In this document: positions 27,752 to 37,053 of the stretch, one piece after another
Position numbering within the stretch: position 1 is the stretch's first letter
Layout of the letters: every line of letters begins with the position of its first letter
Origin: Pedobacter ginsengisoli
GTDB taxonomy: Bacteria; Bacteroidota; Bacteroidia; Sphingobacteriales; Sphingobacteriaceae
DNA: 64,000 bases
Reading direction: 5' to 3'
NCBI RefSeq assembly: GCF_002736205.1
Contig: NZ_CP024091.1
Span: forward strand, 2,170,001 to 2,234,000
Program-made: the position numbers and the translations under genes
The notes under the pieces: generated by a model
What the model saw: only the letters and a program-made list of their open reading frames with translations
What the model was told of the DNA's origin: nothing
Databases searched by the model: none

Positions 27752-29179
27752 ATGACAATAAAAACAAGGAGTTATCTTTTCTTATTTACAATTATCATTT
27801 TATTAGCCTGTAAAAAAAGTACAATTCATGCAGAGGAACCCCCTCTTCCTGAAACTGAAAAGCCTGTTCCTCCTCCAAAAGACACTATTGCTACCCCGGT
27901 AAATCCAACCATTTTAAATTTAGGTACTGGATCAGGGAATTTATCTATTGATGGAAAAACATTGGGAATATCAGCAAACACAATAATCAAAATAAAAGGT
28001 GGCTCATATAATGATATACAAATAAGCAATATTAACGCTTCGGGCGCACCTGTTATAATTCAAAATGATGGACTTGTTCAATTGGTTGGTAACAAACAAA
28101 TAAAGCTTACTAATTTGAATAATGTAACTATCAGTGGTAATGGAACTCCTGGAATTTCAAGAGGATTTCTTTTTAAAGACAGAACTGTGGATGGCGCACC
28201 AGTTCAATTAAACAACGACATTAATAACTTTACTTTGCAAAATGTATCTTTTCAAAATATGAAAACATATGGTTGCATCCAATATATCCCACAAAGTATT
28301 TATAATGGGTCAGAAAGTTCTTATAGTAAAAATTTAAAGTTTCTAAATATTGATTGCGACAACACAGGCACTCTAATCAGATTCAGAGGTTCTGCTCAAG
28401 ACAATGTTATAAAAGGACTGATTAAGGATGTTGAAATCGCCTACGTCACATTCCAAAATGCCAGAACAGTAGGTAGCGCAATTGTCTTGGAAAATATAGA
28501 TTCCTATAACATTCATCACAATTTTATTAAGGATATTAATCAAGACAATAGCAATCACAACGGCATTTTCTATTTAATAGGCAATGGTAAATTTTATAAC
28601 AATTACGTAAAAGATCACCAAGGTAATGCTATTCGGGCTTGGTGTTTTAGCTTAGGTAACACCCCAAAAGAGGTTTTAATTTTCAACAACATTGTTTCTG
28701 ATTCAAGAGAATACAGTGCTTTTGAACTTCAAACCTTTAAAAGAAATATCATGCCAGGAAAAACCACATTTGTTAATGCAAAAGTCTTTAACAATACATG
28801 TGGGAATTTACTACCAAAATCAGGCACCTTTCCTGCTCAGATTTTAGACTTATACGGGCAAGAGGGTGGAAAATGCGAAGTGTTTAATAATCTTGGATAC
28901 CAATTCACTCTTGTTGGTCAAAATAACACAAATAGCATTTGGAATCAGCTGGGAGGTACAATACCTACTTCACTTACTAACAAGTACTTCAAAACTTATG
29001 GCGAAGCAGGTATAACTGATAATGTTAAATTCGGATTAGCCGCCACCTCACTTGCCAGGAATTCTGGAACCGCAATTTCAGTACAAAATTTCGACTCCGC
29101 TTTATCAAAGTTGGTAAATGTAGATTATTATGGCAGAACCAGATCACTAAGTAATCCGTCAATTGGGGCAGTAGAATAA
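27752..29179 (+). CDS. Parallel beta-helix surface lipoprotein (possible polysaccharide lyase or hydrolase)
   Basis: About 475 residues from ATG 27752 (TTG 27734 and GTG 27743 are unlikely upstream starts). A lipoprotein signal ending IIILLACKK is followed by a Pro/Glu/Thr-rich tether (EEPPLPETEKPVPPPK) and a right-handed parallel beta-helix: repeated Asn-rich turns such as LTNLNNVTISGNG, NNFTLQNVSFQNM, ENIDSYNIHHNFIKDI, GKFYNNYVKDHQGNAIRAW. Beta-helix proteins in such clusters are often lyases, hydrolases or epimerases acting on the polymer, but no catalytic set is recognisable. It is the only plus-strand gene in the cluster and ends 11 nt from the convergent flippase gene. Confidence 0.8.
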   Translation: MTIKTRSYLFLFTIIILLACKKSTIHAEEPPLPETEKPVPPPKDTIATPVNPTILNLGTGSGNLSIDGKTLGISANTIIKIKGGSYNDIQISNINASGAPVIIQNDGLVQLVGNKQIKLTNLNNVTISGNGTPGISRGFLFKDRTVDGAPVQLNNDINNFTLQNVSFQNMKTYGCIQYIPQSIYNGSESSYSKNLKFLNIDCDNTGTLIRFRGSAQDNVIKGLIKDVEIAYVTFQNARTVGSAIVLENIDSYNIHHNFIKDINQDNSNHNGIFYLIGNGKFYNNYVKDHQGNAIRAWCFSLGNTPKEVLIFNNIVSDSREYSAFELQTFKRNIMPGKTTFVNAKVFNNTCGNLLPKSGTFPAQILDLYGQEGGKCEVFNNLGYQFTLVGQNNTNSIWNQLGGTIPTSLTNKYFKTYGEAGITDNVKFGLAATSLARNSGTAISVQNFDSALSKLVNVDYYGRTRSLSNPSIGAVE

Positions 29180-29190
29180 AAAAGAAGGTC

Positions 29191-30552
29191 TTATTTAACT
29201 TGATAATTTTTACTAAGAAACCTATAATAATATCTTTTTAACAATAAAACAATCTCTTTATATCCACTAATAAACATATCAAAAAAAGTAAATTTTTGAT
29301 AATAATGATTTATAGCAAAATATCCAACTATAAGTCCGGTAAGCGTTGAGAAAACTGAGGCCGCTGCAACAACATAAACGTTTCCAGTAACAACTATTGC
29401 TAACCAATCGGTTAATACTGTTACAAAAACCATAAGTATAATCTTTAGCAAATTTACTTTTGGCATATGTATTACATCTAATGTTACAGCAAAAAAACGC
29501 TCTGCAGGATAAAGGAAAGCAATTATCATAAATATCCTCAATATATTGGGTGCCTCGGTTGCCACATATTTAGGCCCGCTAAAAATTAGTATTGCCAGAT
29601 CAGCAAAAACAATTACCAAAAGGCTTACTGATATCAATGCTATTGTTATCATCCCTACATATTTCTTCATAACTGAAATTACTTTCTCCTTTTCATTTGA
29701 ATTAAAGAAAGATGATAAAGTTGGCATTGCCGTATAAACAAAACTTCTTAAAGGAATCTCAATTATTTGCACCAATTTAGTACCTGCATTATACACTGCT
29801 AAAACGGAAGGACCTAAAAAAAGCTTAATAATAAATGAATCAATAGAGCCTAACAGATTTGCACTCAAATTTGTCCCAACACTGTATTTTCCGAAATTAT
29901 AAATTTCCAACATTGCAGCTTTAGTTTTAAATTTAAGCATGCTTATATCTGTCCACTTAAAAAATATAGCTATTGAACTCGATACAAAGTTTGCTGCTAA
30001 ATAACAATATAAAACAGTGTGGATATTTATTCCCTTCAAATTTAAAATGATCAGAAGCAAAAAGCATCCTTGATTAGCAAAGTTTAAAAACAACAAACTA
30101 TCATACCTTTGTTTCCCTTGCAAAATACAGTTTGAAACAAAAAATGGAAGAGAAAGCACATAGTTAATGCTAAAAAATTGAAGAAACAGTTTAAAACTTG
30201 GATCTGAAATATAGCCCGAAACAAAATAACCTGGTATATTCAGTATTACAAAAATGAGGGTTATCATAATTGCAATAAACCATGTAGAACCTATTATCTC
30301 CCTTTTTCTTTCTTCTGTTGAGCCTGCATAGAACTTCACAAAAGCTGTCGACAAAAAACCCGATCTAAAAGTATCTACCAATAATAAAATAGTTAAAAAG
30401 AACCCCCAATTACCCATATCTTGTCTTGTTAAGTGTCTAAAAAGTATAGACAAAGTCACAACACCAATCACTGCATTTATGCCATTACTGGTTAAAGACA
30501 AAACATGTTTACTTTTAGCTAAACTTAATAAGAAGGTAATTTTTGATTTCAT
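29191..30552 (-). CDS. Wzx-type flippase (copy 2)
   Basis: A 453-residue polytopic membrane protein of the polysaccharide-flippase (MOP) superfamily with about 12-14 helices; GINAVIGVVTLSILFRHLTRQDMGNWGFFLTI at the N-terminus and IDSFIIKLFLGPSVLAVYNAGTKLVQI in the middle are characteristic. It differs clearly from the flippase at 24454-25968, being shorter with different loops, so it is not a recent duplicate. Its start is 9 nt from the stop of the upstream GMC oxidoreductase gene, indicating co-transcription. Confidence 0.92.
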   Translation of the reverse strand: MKSKITFLLSLAKSKHVLSLTSNGINAVIGVVTLSILFRHLTRQDMGNWGFFLTILLLVDTFRSGFLSTAFVKFYAGSTEERKREIIGSTWFIAIMITLIFVILNIPGYFVSGYISDPSFKLFLQFFSINYVLSLPFFVSNCILQGKQRYDSLLFLNFANQGCFLLLIILNLKGINIHTVLYCYLAANFVSSSIAIFFKWTDISMLKFKTKAAMLEIYNFGKYSVGTNLSANLLGSIDSFIIKLFLGPSVLAVYNAGTKLVQIIEIPLRSFVYTAMPTLSSFFNSNEKEKVISVMKKYVGMITIALISVSLLVIVFADLAILIFSGPKYVATEAPNILRIFMIIAFLYPAERFFAVTLDVIHMPKVNLLKIILMVFVTVLTDWLAIVVTGNVYVVAAASVFSTLTGLIVGYFAINHYYQKFTFFDMFISGYKEIVLLLKRYYYRFLSKNYQVK

Positions 30553-30561
30553 TGTGCTTAA

Positions 30562-32253
30562 TTAGAGATTACCTTTTTTCATTTCACTCACTGCATAATC
30601 GCAAGCTCTTGCAGTTAAGGCCATATAGGTTAATGAAGGATTCTGACATGCAGACGAAGTCATGCAGCTTCCATCTGTTACAAATAAGTTTTTAACAGCA
30701 TGCATTTGATTATATTTATTTAACACAGATGTTTTAGGATCATTGCCCATTCTTGCAGTTCCCATTTCATGAACAGTAGATCCGCCCGGGGTATTATAAG
30801 AAAAGGTATTTACTCCTTTAAATCCTGCTTCTTCAAGCATACTTGCTCCTGTTTGCTTAATATCTTCCATCATTAAATGTTCATTCTCTCTGAACGAAAA
30901 GTCTACCTCCACCAATGGCAATCCCCACTTATCTTTATCATTTACTGAAAGTGCAATTTTATTATCAAAATACGGGAGACACTCTCCCCATCCTCCCATC
31001 CATACAGACCACTGACCTGGTTTAGTTAGCTGTTCTTTAAATTTCGATCCAACTCCTTTTAAGCTATCTTTTCTCTCCTGCCATCCTTCTCTTTCTCCTC
31101 TTCCCTGAAAATTATAGCCTCTTAAAAAGTTAGCTTGCGTTCCATTTCCTATATTTCTAAATCTAGGAATAAGAAATCCACACGGTCTCCTCCCCTTATA
31201 ATATTCATCCCTATAACCATCATAAACTCCCGAAGCACCTGAAGAAGAGTGATGGTCCATTAGGTTATGCCCTAGTTGCTCGCTATCGTTCCCCATACCA
31301 TTCGGAAATCTAGATGATTTGGAATTTAATAAAATAGCGGCGGTATTGATTGTCGAAGCATTAACAAAAATGATTCTGGAGTTAAATTCAAGTTCCTCAT
31401 GAGTATTCATATCAATCACTCTTACTCCTGTAGCTCGTTCAAGTTTTTCATCATAAATAATTTCCCTAACAATAGAAAAAGGCCTGATTGTCAAATTTCC
31501 TGTTGCAGCTGCAGCCGGAATTGTAGCGCTATTGCTACTAAAATATCCACCATACGGACATCCTCTGGTACACAAATTCCTGTTCTGACAAGGTCCCCTG
31601 CCATTCCATCCTCTTGTTAGGTTTGCAACACGGGCAATGGTGAGTAACCTATGTTCCTCATTCTTTTTTATAGAAGAAGCAAGATGCTTTTCTATACAAT
31701 TAAGCTCCATTGGTGGCTGATAGCAGCCATCGGGTAAATGAGGAAGATTTTCATGTTTACCACTAACCCCTATAAACCTTTCAACATAATCATACCACCC
31801 TGAAATATCCTTATATCTTATTGGCCAATCAATTGAAATGCCCTCTTTAATATTTGCTTCAAAATCAAGGTCACTTAACCGATAGCATTGCCTCCCCCAA
31901 ATTAAAGATCTACCACCAACCTGATAACCTCTTACCCAATTAAAAGGCTTTTGTTGGATGTAAGGATGATCAACATCACTTGCAAAAAACATGCGGTCAC
32001 TCTCGTCCGATGTCCTGCTCCTTATAGGGTTTTCCGTTAACTCCTGAGTCGTATTATTTAGCCTATATTCAAAATCCCACGGATTTAAATTAGCAGTAGG
32101 ATAATCTTTTATATGATGTATGTCTCTTCCCCGTTCAAGCAGCAGTGTTTTAAGGCCCTTCTCACACAACTCCTTAGCGGCCCAGCCACCGGTAATTCCC
32201 GATCCAATCACTATGGCATCATAAGAAGCAGACGCTTTAATAATGTTTATCAT
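30562..32253 (-). CDS. GMC family FAD-dependent oxidoreductase
   Basis: A 563-residue glucose-methanol-choline oxidoreductase. The FAD-binding start YDAIVIGSGITGGWAAKEL and the ring of family motifs (VGGRSLIWGRQCYR, MGTARMGNDPKTSVLN, LFVTDGSCMTSSACQNPSLTYMALTARA) are intact. A cysteine-rich CQNRNLCTRGCPYGG segment near 225-245 is typical of the bacterial sugar/polyol dehydrogenase branch that works with a subunit-3 partner. The gene for that partner lies immediately upstream (8-nt gap). It may oxidise a sugar hydroxyl on the polysaccharide or its precursor; the substrate is unknown. ATG at 32253. Confidence 0.92.
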   Translation of the reverse strand: MINIIKASASYDAIVIGSGITGGWAAKELCEKGLKTLLLERGRDIHHIKDYPTANLNPWDFEYRLNNTTQELTENPIRSRTSDESDRMFFASDVDHPYIQQKPFNWVRGYQVGGRSLIWGRQCYRLSDLDFEANIKEGISIDWPIRYKDISGWYDYVERFIGVSGKHENLPHLPDGCYQPPMELNCIEKHLASSIKKNEEHRLLTIARVANLTRGWNGRGPCQNRNLCTRGCPYGGYFSSNSATIPAAAATGNLTIRPFSIVREIIYDEKLERATGVRVIDMNTHEELEFNSRIIFVNASTINTAAILLNSKSSRFPNGMGNDSEQLGHNLMDHHSSSGASGVYDGYRDEYYKGRRPCGFLIPRFRNIGNGTQANFLRGYNFQGRGEREGWQERKDSLKGVGSKFKEQLTKPGQWSVWMGGWGECLPYFDNKIALSVNDKDKWGLPLVEVDFSFRENEHLMMEDIKQTGASMLEEAGFKGVNTFSYNTPGGSTVHEMGTARMGNDPKTSVLNKYNQMHAVKNLFVTDGSCMTSSACQNPSLTYMALTARACDYAVSEMKKGNL

Positions 32254-32261
32254 TTATTAAA

Positions 32262-32834
32262 TTATTTTGTGGCCCAAGATTTTTGTTTGTTTCCAATTGT
32301 GATACAGGCCTCAAAAGTTGAGGGTAAATAGTCGTAAGATAGCCCTTTCGTGGCACCTTGCTCAGAAGTACAATACCCAATAACTGTATAAGACTTAAAC
32401 ATATCAAAGAAATTATCACCAAATATTTTCTGTTTCAATTTACGAATCAAGTGGTTAGATCCTTCCGCATTCTCAAAATGAGTAAGTATAGACTCTCTTT
32501 CATTCGCATTACATGAAATATAAGTTTTATTATAATTCTGTTTTGTGTAATCTTCCAGGTCAATCAATCCTTTTATAAAATTATTTTGAGATTTTGTAGC
32601 AGTACAATCCTTCACCATTTTAATAATAAAATCTTCAACCTTTGCCATTTTAGCTCCAGGTGTATCTGTGGCAGGTATAATCGTTTCGGCTATTTCTGCT
32701 ATCAGCGACTTTTTATTCATTAAATATAAAAGATCAGGTTTTTTGTAAATACTCCAGTACTTCCAAAAGCCTGCACCACTTATTGCTACGGCCGAAAAAC
32801 CTAATATTCTATATATCACCTGTCTTCTATTCAT
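32262..32834 (-). CDS. Gluconate 2-dehydrogenase subunit 3-like partner protein
   Basis: About 190 residues from ATG 32834 (a TTG one codon upstream also fits). The N-terminus has a twin-arginine-like signal (NRRQVIYRILGFSAVAISGAGFW), and the body carries AEIAETIIPATDTPGAKMAKVEDFI, the signature of the gluconate 2-dehydrogenase subunit 3 family, plus KSYTVIGYCTSEQGATKGLSYDYLPSTF. Such small subunits pair with GMC flavoproteins and help fold or export them across the inner membrane. Gene order directly ahead of the GMC gene supports this. A TatA gene occurs elsewhere in the window at 56270. Confidence 0.88.
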   Translation of the reverse strand: MNRRQVIYRILGFSAVAISGAGFWKYWSIYKKPDLLYLMNKKSLIAEIAETIIPATDTPGAKMAKVEDFIIKMVKDCTATKSQNNFIKGLIDLEDYTKQNYNKTYISCNANERESILTHFENAEGSNHLIRKLKQKIFGDNFFDMFKSYTVIGYCTSEQGATKGLSYDYLPSTFEACITIGNKQKSWATK

Positions 32835-32854
32835 CAATATTTCTTTATTAGAAC

Positions 32855-33994
32855 CTAAATGATAAATGAATTATAAATTGAGAGTAATTGTTCAGCTGCA
32901 GATTTCCATGTAAAATCCGATGCCCTTTTCAAGCCCAGTTGTTTCATTTCCACTCTTAAATTATCGTCGGCAAAAAAACGTACTATAGCATCCTTTATCT
33001 CATTATGATCAAATGGATTTACAAAAATTGCAGCATTTGAAGCTATCTCAGGCATAGATGAAGTATTAGAAGTAATTACTGGAACCCCGCAAGCCATTGC
33101 TTCCAAAATTGGTAACCCAAAACTTTCTCTCAAAGAAGGATATAAAAACAAACTTGAACAATTATAAAGCAGAGGCATTTCATCCGAAGGAATATACCCT
33201 GGGAAAATGAAGTTTTCAATAAATTCCTCTTTACCCAATTCCTTTAATGTATCCTCAACCAATTTTCGGTCATAATCTAAAATAACCAATGGCAAACCCT
33301 CACTAGCAACAGAACGGTATTCAGTATATGCTTTAATTACATTTAAAGTATTTTTTTTCGGTGCAGTGTTGCCTAAAAAGAGGATAAATTCGTCTGGTAG
33401 TCTATGTACATTTTTAAAATCAAGCAGCCTTTCCTTTGAATAATTAACATTAAACTTAGGATTAACTGCATTATAGATCACTTTAACCTTATCTTCAGGT
33501 AAATTCAGCTTATTCAGAATCACATCCTTTTCAAAATTCGAAACAGTAACAATCAACTTACTCTTTTCTACAATTTTAGGCACTATAAACCTTCTGTATA
33601 AGTTACCGAAATTTTGATAAGAAGTTCCTTTAAAATCCGTTTTCTCCAGATAAATAATATCGTGCAGCGTAAGCATTAAAGGAACAGATAAATTTAGTGC
33701 CGATGTATTACATGTCGAATGAAGAAAATCAAGATTATCTTTCTTTACAGCCTTTGGTAAAGCCAATTGTTCCCAAGTTGGATAAGAGCTTGAAGAAAGC
33801 GTTCTGATTTTAAAATTTGCTTGCTCTTTAACACAGGCATCATCAACATCATTTCTTGCATACAGGATATATTCATTGTATTGATCTAACTTCTGAATTT
33901 CATTTATCAGTTCTAAAGCAACCACCTCCATTCCGTGTTTTTTTGCTCTAAAAATACGCTGTACCTCTATCCCAATACGCAACTTCTTTTTCAT
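32855..33994 (-). CDS. Family 4 glycosyltransferase
   Basis: A 379-residue retaining GT4 enzyme of the GT-B fold. The C-terminal donor-binding domain is canonical: FILFLGNTAPKKNTLNVIKAY, NFIFPGYIPSDEMPLLYNCSSLFLYPS and LRESFGLPILEAMACGVPVITSN, which contains the E-x7-E motif. The N-terminal domain begins KLRIGIEVQRIFRAKKHGMEVVALEL. It is likely cytoplasmic and membrane-associated, adding mannose, glucose or a similar sugar to the lipid-linked repeat unit. Gaps to neighbours are about 20 nt, consistent with one operon. Confidence 0.92.
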   Translation of the reverse strand: MKKKLRIGIEVQRIFRAKKHGMEVVALELINEIQKLDQYNEYILYARNDVDDACVKEQANFKIRTLSSSSYPTWEQLALPKAVKKDNLDFLHSTCNTSALNLSVPLMLTLHDIIYLEKTDFKGTSYQNFGNLYRRFIVPKIVEKSKLIVTVSNFEKDVILNKLNLPEDKVKVIYNAVNPKFNVNYSKERLLDFKNVHRLPDEFILFLGNTAPKKNTLNVIKAYTEYRSVASEGLPLVILDYDRKLVEDTLKELGKEEFIENFIFPGYIPSDEMPLLYNCSSLFLYPSLRESFGLPILEAMACGVPVITSNTSSMPEIASNAAIFVNPFDHNEIKDAIVRFFADDNLRVEMKQLGLKRASDFTWKSAAEQLLSIYNSFII

Positions 33995-34017
33995 TTGTCA
34001 ATTCTTTACTTAATAGT

Positions 34018-35190
34018 CTATTTCTTTATTTCTTCTTTAAAATAGTGTTCTGTAGCTACCGATATTTTATTAGCCTTCCGCACCTTTAAAAGTGCCAAAA
34101 CCTGGTAATACATGAATTTGTGTACATTTTTTAAAGAAGTATAAATCCGCCTATCGGCTTTAAAATATTTTAGGGCTGATAAAACAGAAACAATAAATAT
34201 GATTATCCCAAGCACCCAATAAATTGCAAATAGTGGAGCAAAAAATAGATCCAACACAAAAAAAGCAGTTGATAGAATCAATAATATAAATAATGGAGGT
34301 CTAAGCAGCATCAAACTAAATAAACCTTGATTCAAATTAAAATTCACAATAGATTTAGCAAATAGATTAAGGCCAAGAAAGAAATATTTAAACCAGGTAT
34401 TTAACCATCTTGATCTTTGATTAACCAATTGACCTGTTTTACTTGTTTTCTCATCGTAAACAATTGCTCCTTCGGCAAATGCTATGGTGAATCCTCTCCT
34501 TAAAATTTCATACTGCAATATTTTATCAAATCCTGCCCCAATAATCTCATTATGCTCCAGGCAATCTTTATAAACTTTTGTAGTAAACGCCATTCCTGAT
34601 CCAGAAAGTGCTGCAGATGAACCGGCCTCAAATAAAAGCTTCCTATCTATAAGTCTATAAAATATATCTCCAGCCTCATCCAGGCACGCATAAGGAGTAT
34701 TTAAGTTTTTAGCAGCCCTTACACCTTGAACGGATGTATAGCCCTTTGCAAAAAATCTGTTTAATTCATTAAAATATTCAGCATGAACTAAATTATCACT
34801 GTCAATTATAGTTATGATTTCGTGTTCTCTTTGAAACCTGTTTATTGCATAAAAATGTGATTTGGTATTACTCGCCAATACCTCATCAGGTTTAAGAATA
34901 ACAACGTTCTTGTCTGTAAAATTTAATTCACCTATATCACAGTTATCTGCAACAACATAGATAATGTAATTAGAATAGTTTGATTTCAAAATAGAATCAA
35001 CCACCATTGGAATTAAACTCGTTTGCTGATATGCAGTAACAATAACTGCATAATCAAACTCAACCTCAACAAGCCCTTTATTTATTGTTTTCTTATTAAA
35101 TAACCCAAAAAAGCACAGAAAAAGCGGGCCAAATAAATGGACTCCGATCAAAACTTGTATAATAATAAAAAGAGTATAAATTATATCCAT
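34018..35190 (-). CDS. Membrane family 2 glycosyltransferase
   Basis: A 390-residue GT2 protein: an N-terminal helix (IYTLFIIIQVLIGVHLFGPLFL), a GT-A domain with DYAVIVTAYQQTSLIP, IIYVVADNCD, IITIIDSDNLVH (DxD) and LSGSGMAFTTKVY, then NQRSRWLNTWFKYF resembling the QxxRW acceptor motif, and three C-terminal hydrophobic helices. This organisation is seen in inner-membrane GT2 enzymes that act on lipid acceptors. Its ATG overlaps the stop of the upstream glycosyltransferase in a TAATG arrangement, implying coupled translation. Confidence 0.9.
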   Translation of the reverse strand: MDIIYTLFIIIQVLIGVHLFGPLFLCFFGLFNKKTINKGLVEVEFDYAVIVTAYQQTSLIPMVVDSILKSNYSNYIIYVVADNCDIGELNFTDKNVVILKPDEVLASNTKSHFYAINRFQREHEIITIIDSDNLVHAEYFNELNRFFAKGYTSVQGVRAAKNLNTPYACLDEAGDIFYRLIDRKLLFEAGSSAALSGSGMAFTTKVYKDCLEHNEIIGAGFDKILQYEILRRGFTIAFAEGAIVYDEKTSKTGQLVNQRSRWLNTWFKYFFLGLNLFAKSIVNFNLNQGLFSLMLLRPPLFILLILSTAFFVLDLFFAPLFAIYWVLGIIIFIVSVLSALKYFKADRRIYTSLKNVHKFMYYQVLALLKVRKANKISVATEHYFKEEIKK

Positions 35191-36227
35191 TAAGATTGTT
35201 TCATTTTTAAAGATTTAAAAATAGCTTTATAAATTTCATTGGTGCAATTTTCCCAACTATGACTTGCAGCGAAATCCCTTCTTCCTATCTGCAATTCTTC
35301 TGTATTTTCTTCAAGCGCTGTTTGTATAAGCAACGCAAAATTTTCTTTATCCTCTGCCAGGTACACATATGAAGAGAAAATCTCCATTGCTCTTGTTTGA
35401 GTTGCAACTACTGGCTTGCCCATGGCTAAATATTCATCTATTTTTCTGGGGTAATTGCCTATCGTTACCATATTAACTAACTGCGGATTAATACACACAT
35501 CAAAAAAACCAACATATAACGGGAGTTCTTCCGGTTTCTTTATCCCCGTAAAAACCACGTTCTCTAAATGATGTAAACCGCTCATGGCAAAATCATTATC
35601 TTCGGGCCCTACCAAAACAAAGGTTAAATCCTTCCTTGCATTTGCAATATAATGTATTAAAGGTATATTCAGCCTGATACTGTTTAAAGCACCAACATAC
35701 CCTACAATAGGTGTTTTTATGCCTCTAAGTTCTGCAGGCTTATCGCTTGCTATTGCCTCTTTAAAGAGCTCAATATCACAGCCCTGACCAACATAATATG
35801 AATTGTCATTGTAAGTTTTACAGTAATCCGTTAGGTATAAGGAATTGGCTAAACAAAGGTCATTCTTAGCAATAATTAAAGGCTCAAGTCTTTTACCATG
35901 TTTTTTCCAGTAATCAACGGCAAGAATATAATCTCTGGAATAATAAATACTTAAAGCCGGAAAAAGTAGCTCCTTTAAATAAAATCCTTTTAATAATTCA
36001 TTATCATTAAACAATATAAAGTCTTTAAATCCCAATTCCTCTAAAGCCTTTTTTATTGAATAAGAAAACTTTACATTATTTCTCTTATTCAAATAATTAA
36101 ATACAGAAGCATTCGAAATCCAATTTATAGACTCCACCATACAATCCGGATACAGATTCCAAAGATTTTCTTTGATCAATACTAACCCTTTTTCCTTCCC
36201 CTCAATTACCCTCAAGCGCTTTTTCAC
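35190..36227 (-). CDS. Glycosyltransferase, GT4-like; N-terminus cut off by a frameshift
   Basis: This frame gives 345 residues starting at a GTG, with the C-terminal half of a GT-B enzyme (PIVGYVGALNSIRLNIPL, VVFTGIKKPEELPLYVGFFDVCINP, NYPRKIDEYLAMGKPVVA). It is a paralogue of the 400-residue enzyme at 26030-27232 but lacks about the first 50 residues. Those residues are encoded just upstream in another frame (36230-36391). Continuing this frame upstream of the GTG gives family-like sequence (RYKDHANLKVKKRLRVIEGK), so the GTG is probably not the true start. Restoring one C in the CCC run at 36254-36256 (minus strand) would join both parts into one enzyme of about 400 residues. Confidence 0.85.
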   Translation of the reverse strand: MKKRLRVIEGKEKGLVLIKENLWNLYPDCMVESINWISNASVFNYLNKRNNVKFSYSIKKALEELGFKDFILFNDNELLKGFYLKELLFPALSIYYSRDYILAVDYWKKHGKRLEPLIIAKNDLCLANSLYLTDYCKTYNDNSYYVGQGCDIELFKEAIASDKPAELRGIKTPIVGYVGALNSIRLNIPLIHYIANARKDLTFVLVGPEDNDFAMSGLHHLENVVFTGIKKPEELPLYVGFFDVCINPQLVNMVTIGNYPRKIDEYLAMGKPVVATQTRAMEIFSSYVYLAEDKENFALLIQTALEENTEELQIGRRDFAASHSWENCTNEIYKAIFKSLKMKQS

Positions 36228-36229
36228 TT

Positions 36230-36391
36230 TTAAATTAGCGTGATCTTTATATCGGGTAATCCTATCCAGGGGGAATTCACATATAATACCGTATTATTCT
36301 TTGAAAGTTCTAGCGCAATATTTTTGCAATTACTGCCTATTTCAGTATCCCAAGGTTGCTGTCCAATAATAATTACATTTCTATTGATCAT
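36230..36391 (-). pseudogene. N-terminal fragment of the frameshifted glycosyltransferase
   Basis: A 53-codon frame starting MINRNVIIIGQQPWDTEIGS and ending shortly after KNNTVLYVNSPWIGLP. It aligns with the N-terminus of the intact paralogue at 27232 (VFVSLQRINTDRESTSTSLA...HTVLFVNPP). The coding register switches around the CCC run at 36254-36256. The cause may be a true inactivating deletion, a slippery phase-variable site or a sequencing error; the window alone cannot decide. Confidence 0.8.
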
Positions 36392-36423
36392 CTTTAATTA
36401 ATTACTTGCTTCTATTTAGAAAA

Positions 36424-37038
36424 CTAAACAGACATCCAAGATTTAGTATCTTCAGAATACTTCTTTATTATTCTTGCCGGGTTACCTACTGCTACACAAT
36501 AATCTGGTATATCCTTTGTCACTACACTACCTGCTCCAATAACAACATGTTTCCCTATTGTTACACCTGCGGTAATTACACTATTTGCTCCAATCCAAAC
36601 ATCATCAGAAATAGTGATTTTCTTTCTGATTTCTTTCTGCTTACTTGGTGGCACATTAATGTCTTCATAGCCATGGTTCAGACCAGAAACAACTATATTT
36701 TGAGCTAACATTACATTATTGCCTATTTCAACAGGACCAATCACAACACTACCAATACCTATAATCGAGTTATTTCCTATTAATACATTACCTACTCCAT
36801 TATTAATAGTTACAAAATCTTCAATAATAGATTTTTCCCCTAAACTGAACTCATTAAAAGGAAAAACATCCATCCTATTTCTACGTCTGATGATACTCCC
36901 AGATCCTTTTTTATGTATAAAAGGATTAACAAAAAGTCTCACCCACAAACGAGGTTTATGATCATTTTTAGGTATCAACATCTTATGCAATAGCTTTTTT
37001 AGCCTCGGATTTGATTTTATTTTATTAACTATCGACAT
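36424..37038 (-). CDS. Hexapeptide-repeat acyltransferase (probable O-acetyltransferase)
   Basis: A 204-residue left-handed beta-helix protein. Hexapeptide repeats run from about 75 to 185: VTINNGVGNVLIGNNSIIGIGSVVIGPVEIGNNVMLAQNIVVSGLNHGYEDI, then ISDDVWIGANSVITAGVTIGKHVVIGAGSVVTKDIPDYCVAVGNPARII, the standard C-terminus of the CysE/LacA/WcaF-type xylose-class acetyltransferases. The catalytic histidine is probably the one in SGLNHGYED. It should O-acetylate a sugar of the polysaccharide using acetyl-CoA. Family membership is clear; the acceptor sugar is not. Confidence 0.9.
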   Translation of the reverse strand: MSIVNKIKSNPRLKKLLHKMLIPKNDHKPRLWVRLFVNPFIHKKGSGSIIRRRNRMDVFPFNEFSLGEKSIIEDFVTINNGVGNVLIGNNSIIGIGSVVIGPVEIGNNVMLAQNIVVSGLNHGYEDINVPPSKQKEIRKKITISDDVWIGANSVITAGVTIGKHVVIGAGSVVTKDIPDYCVAVGNPARIIKKYSEDTKSWMSV

Positions 37039-37053
37039 AAATATTTAATACTG

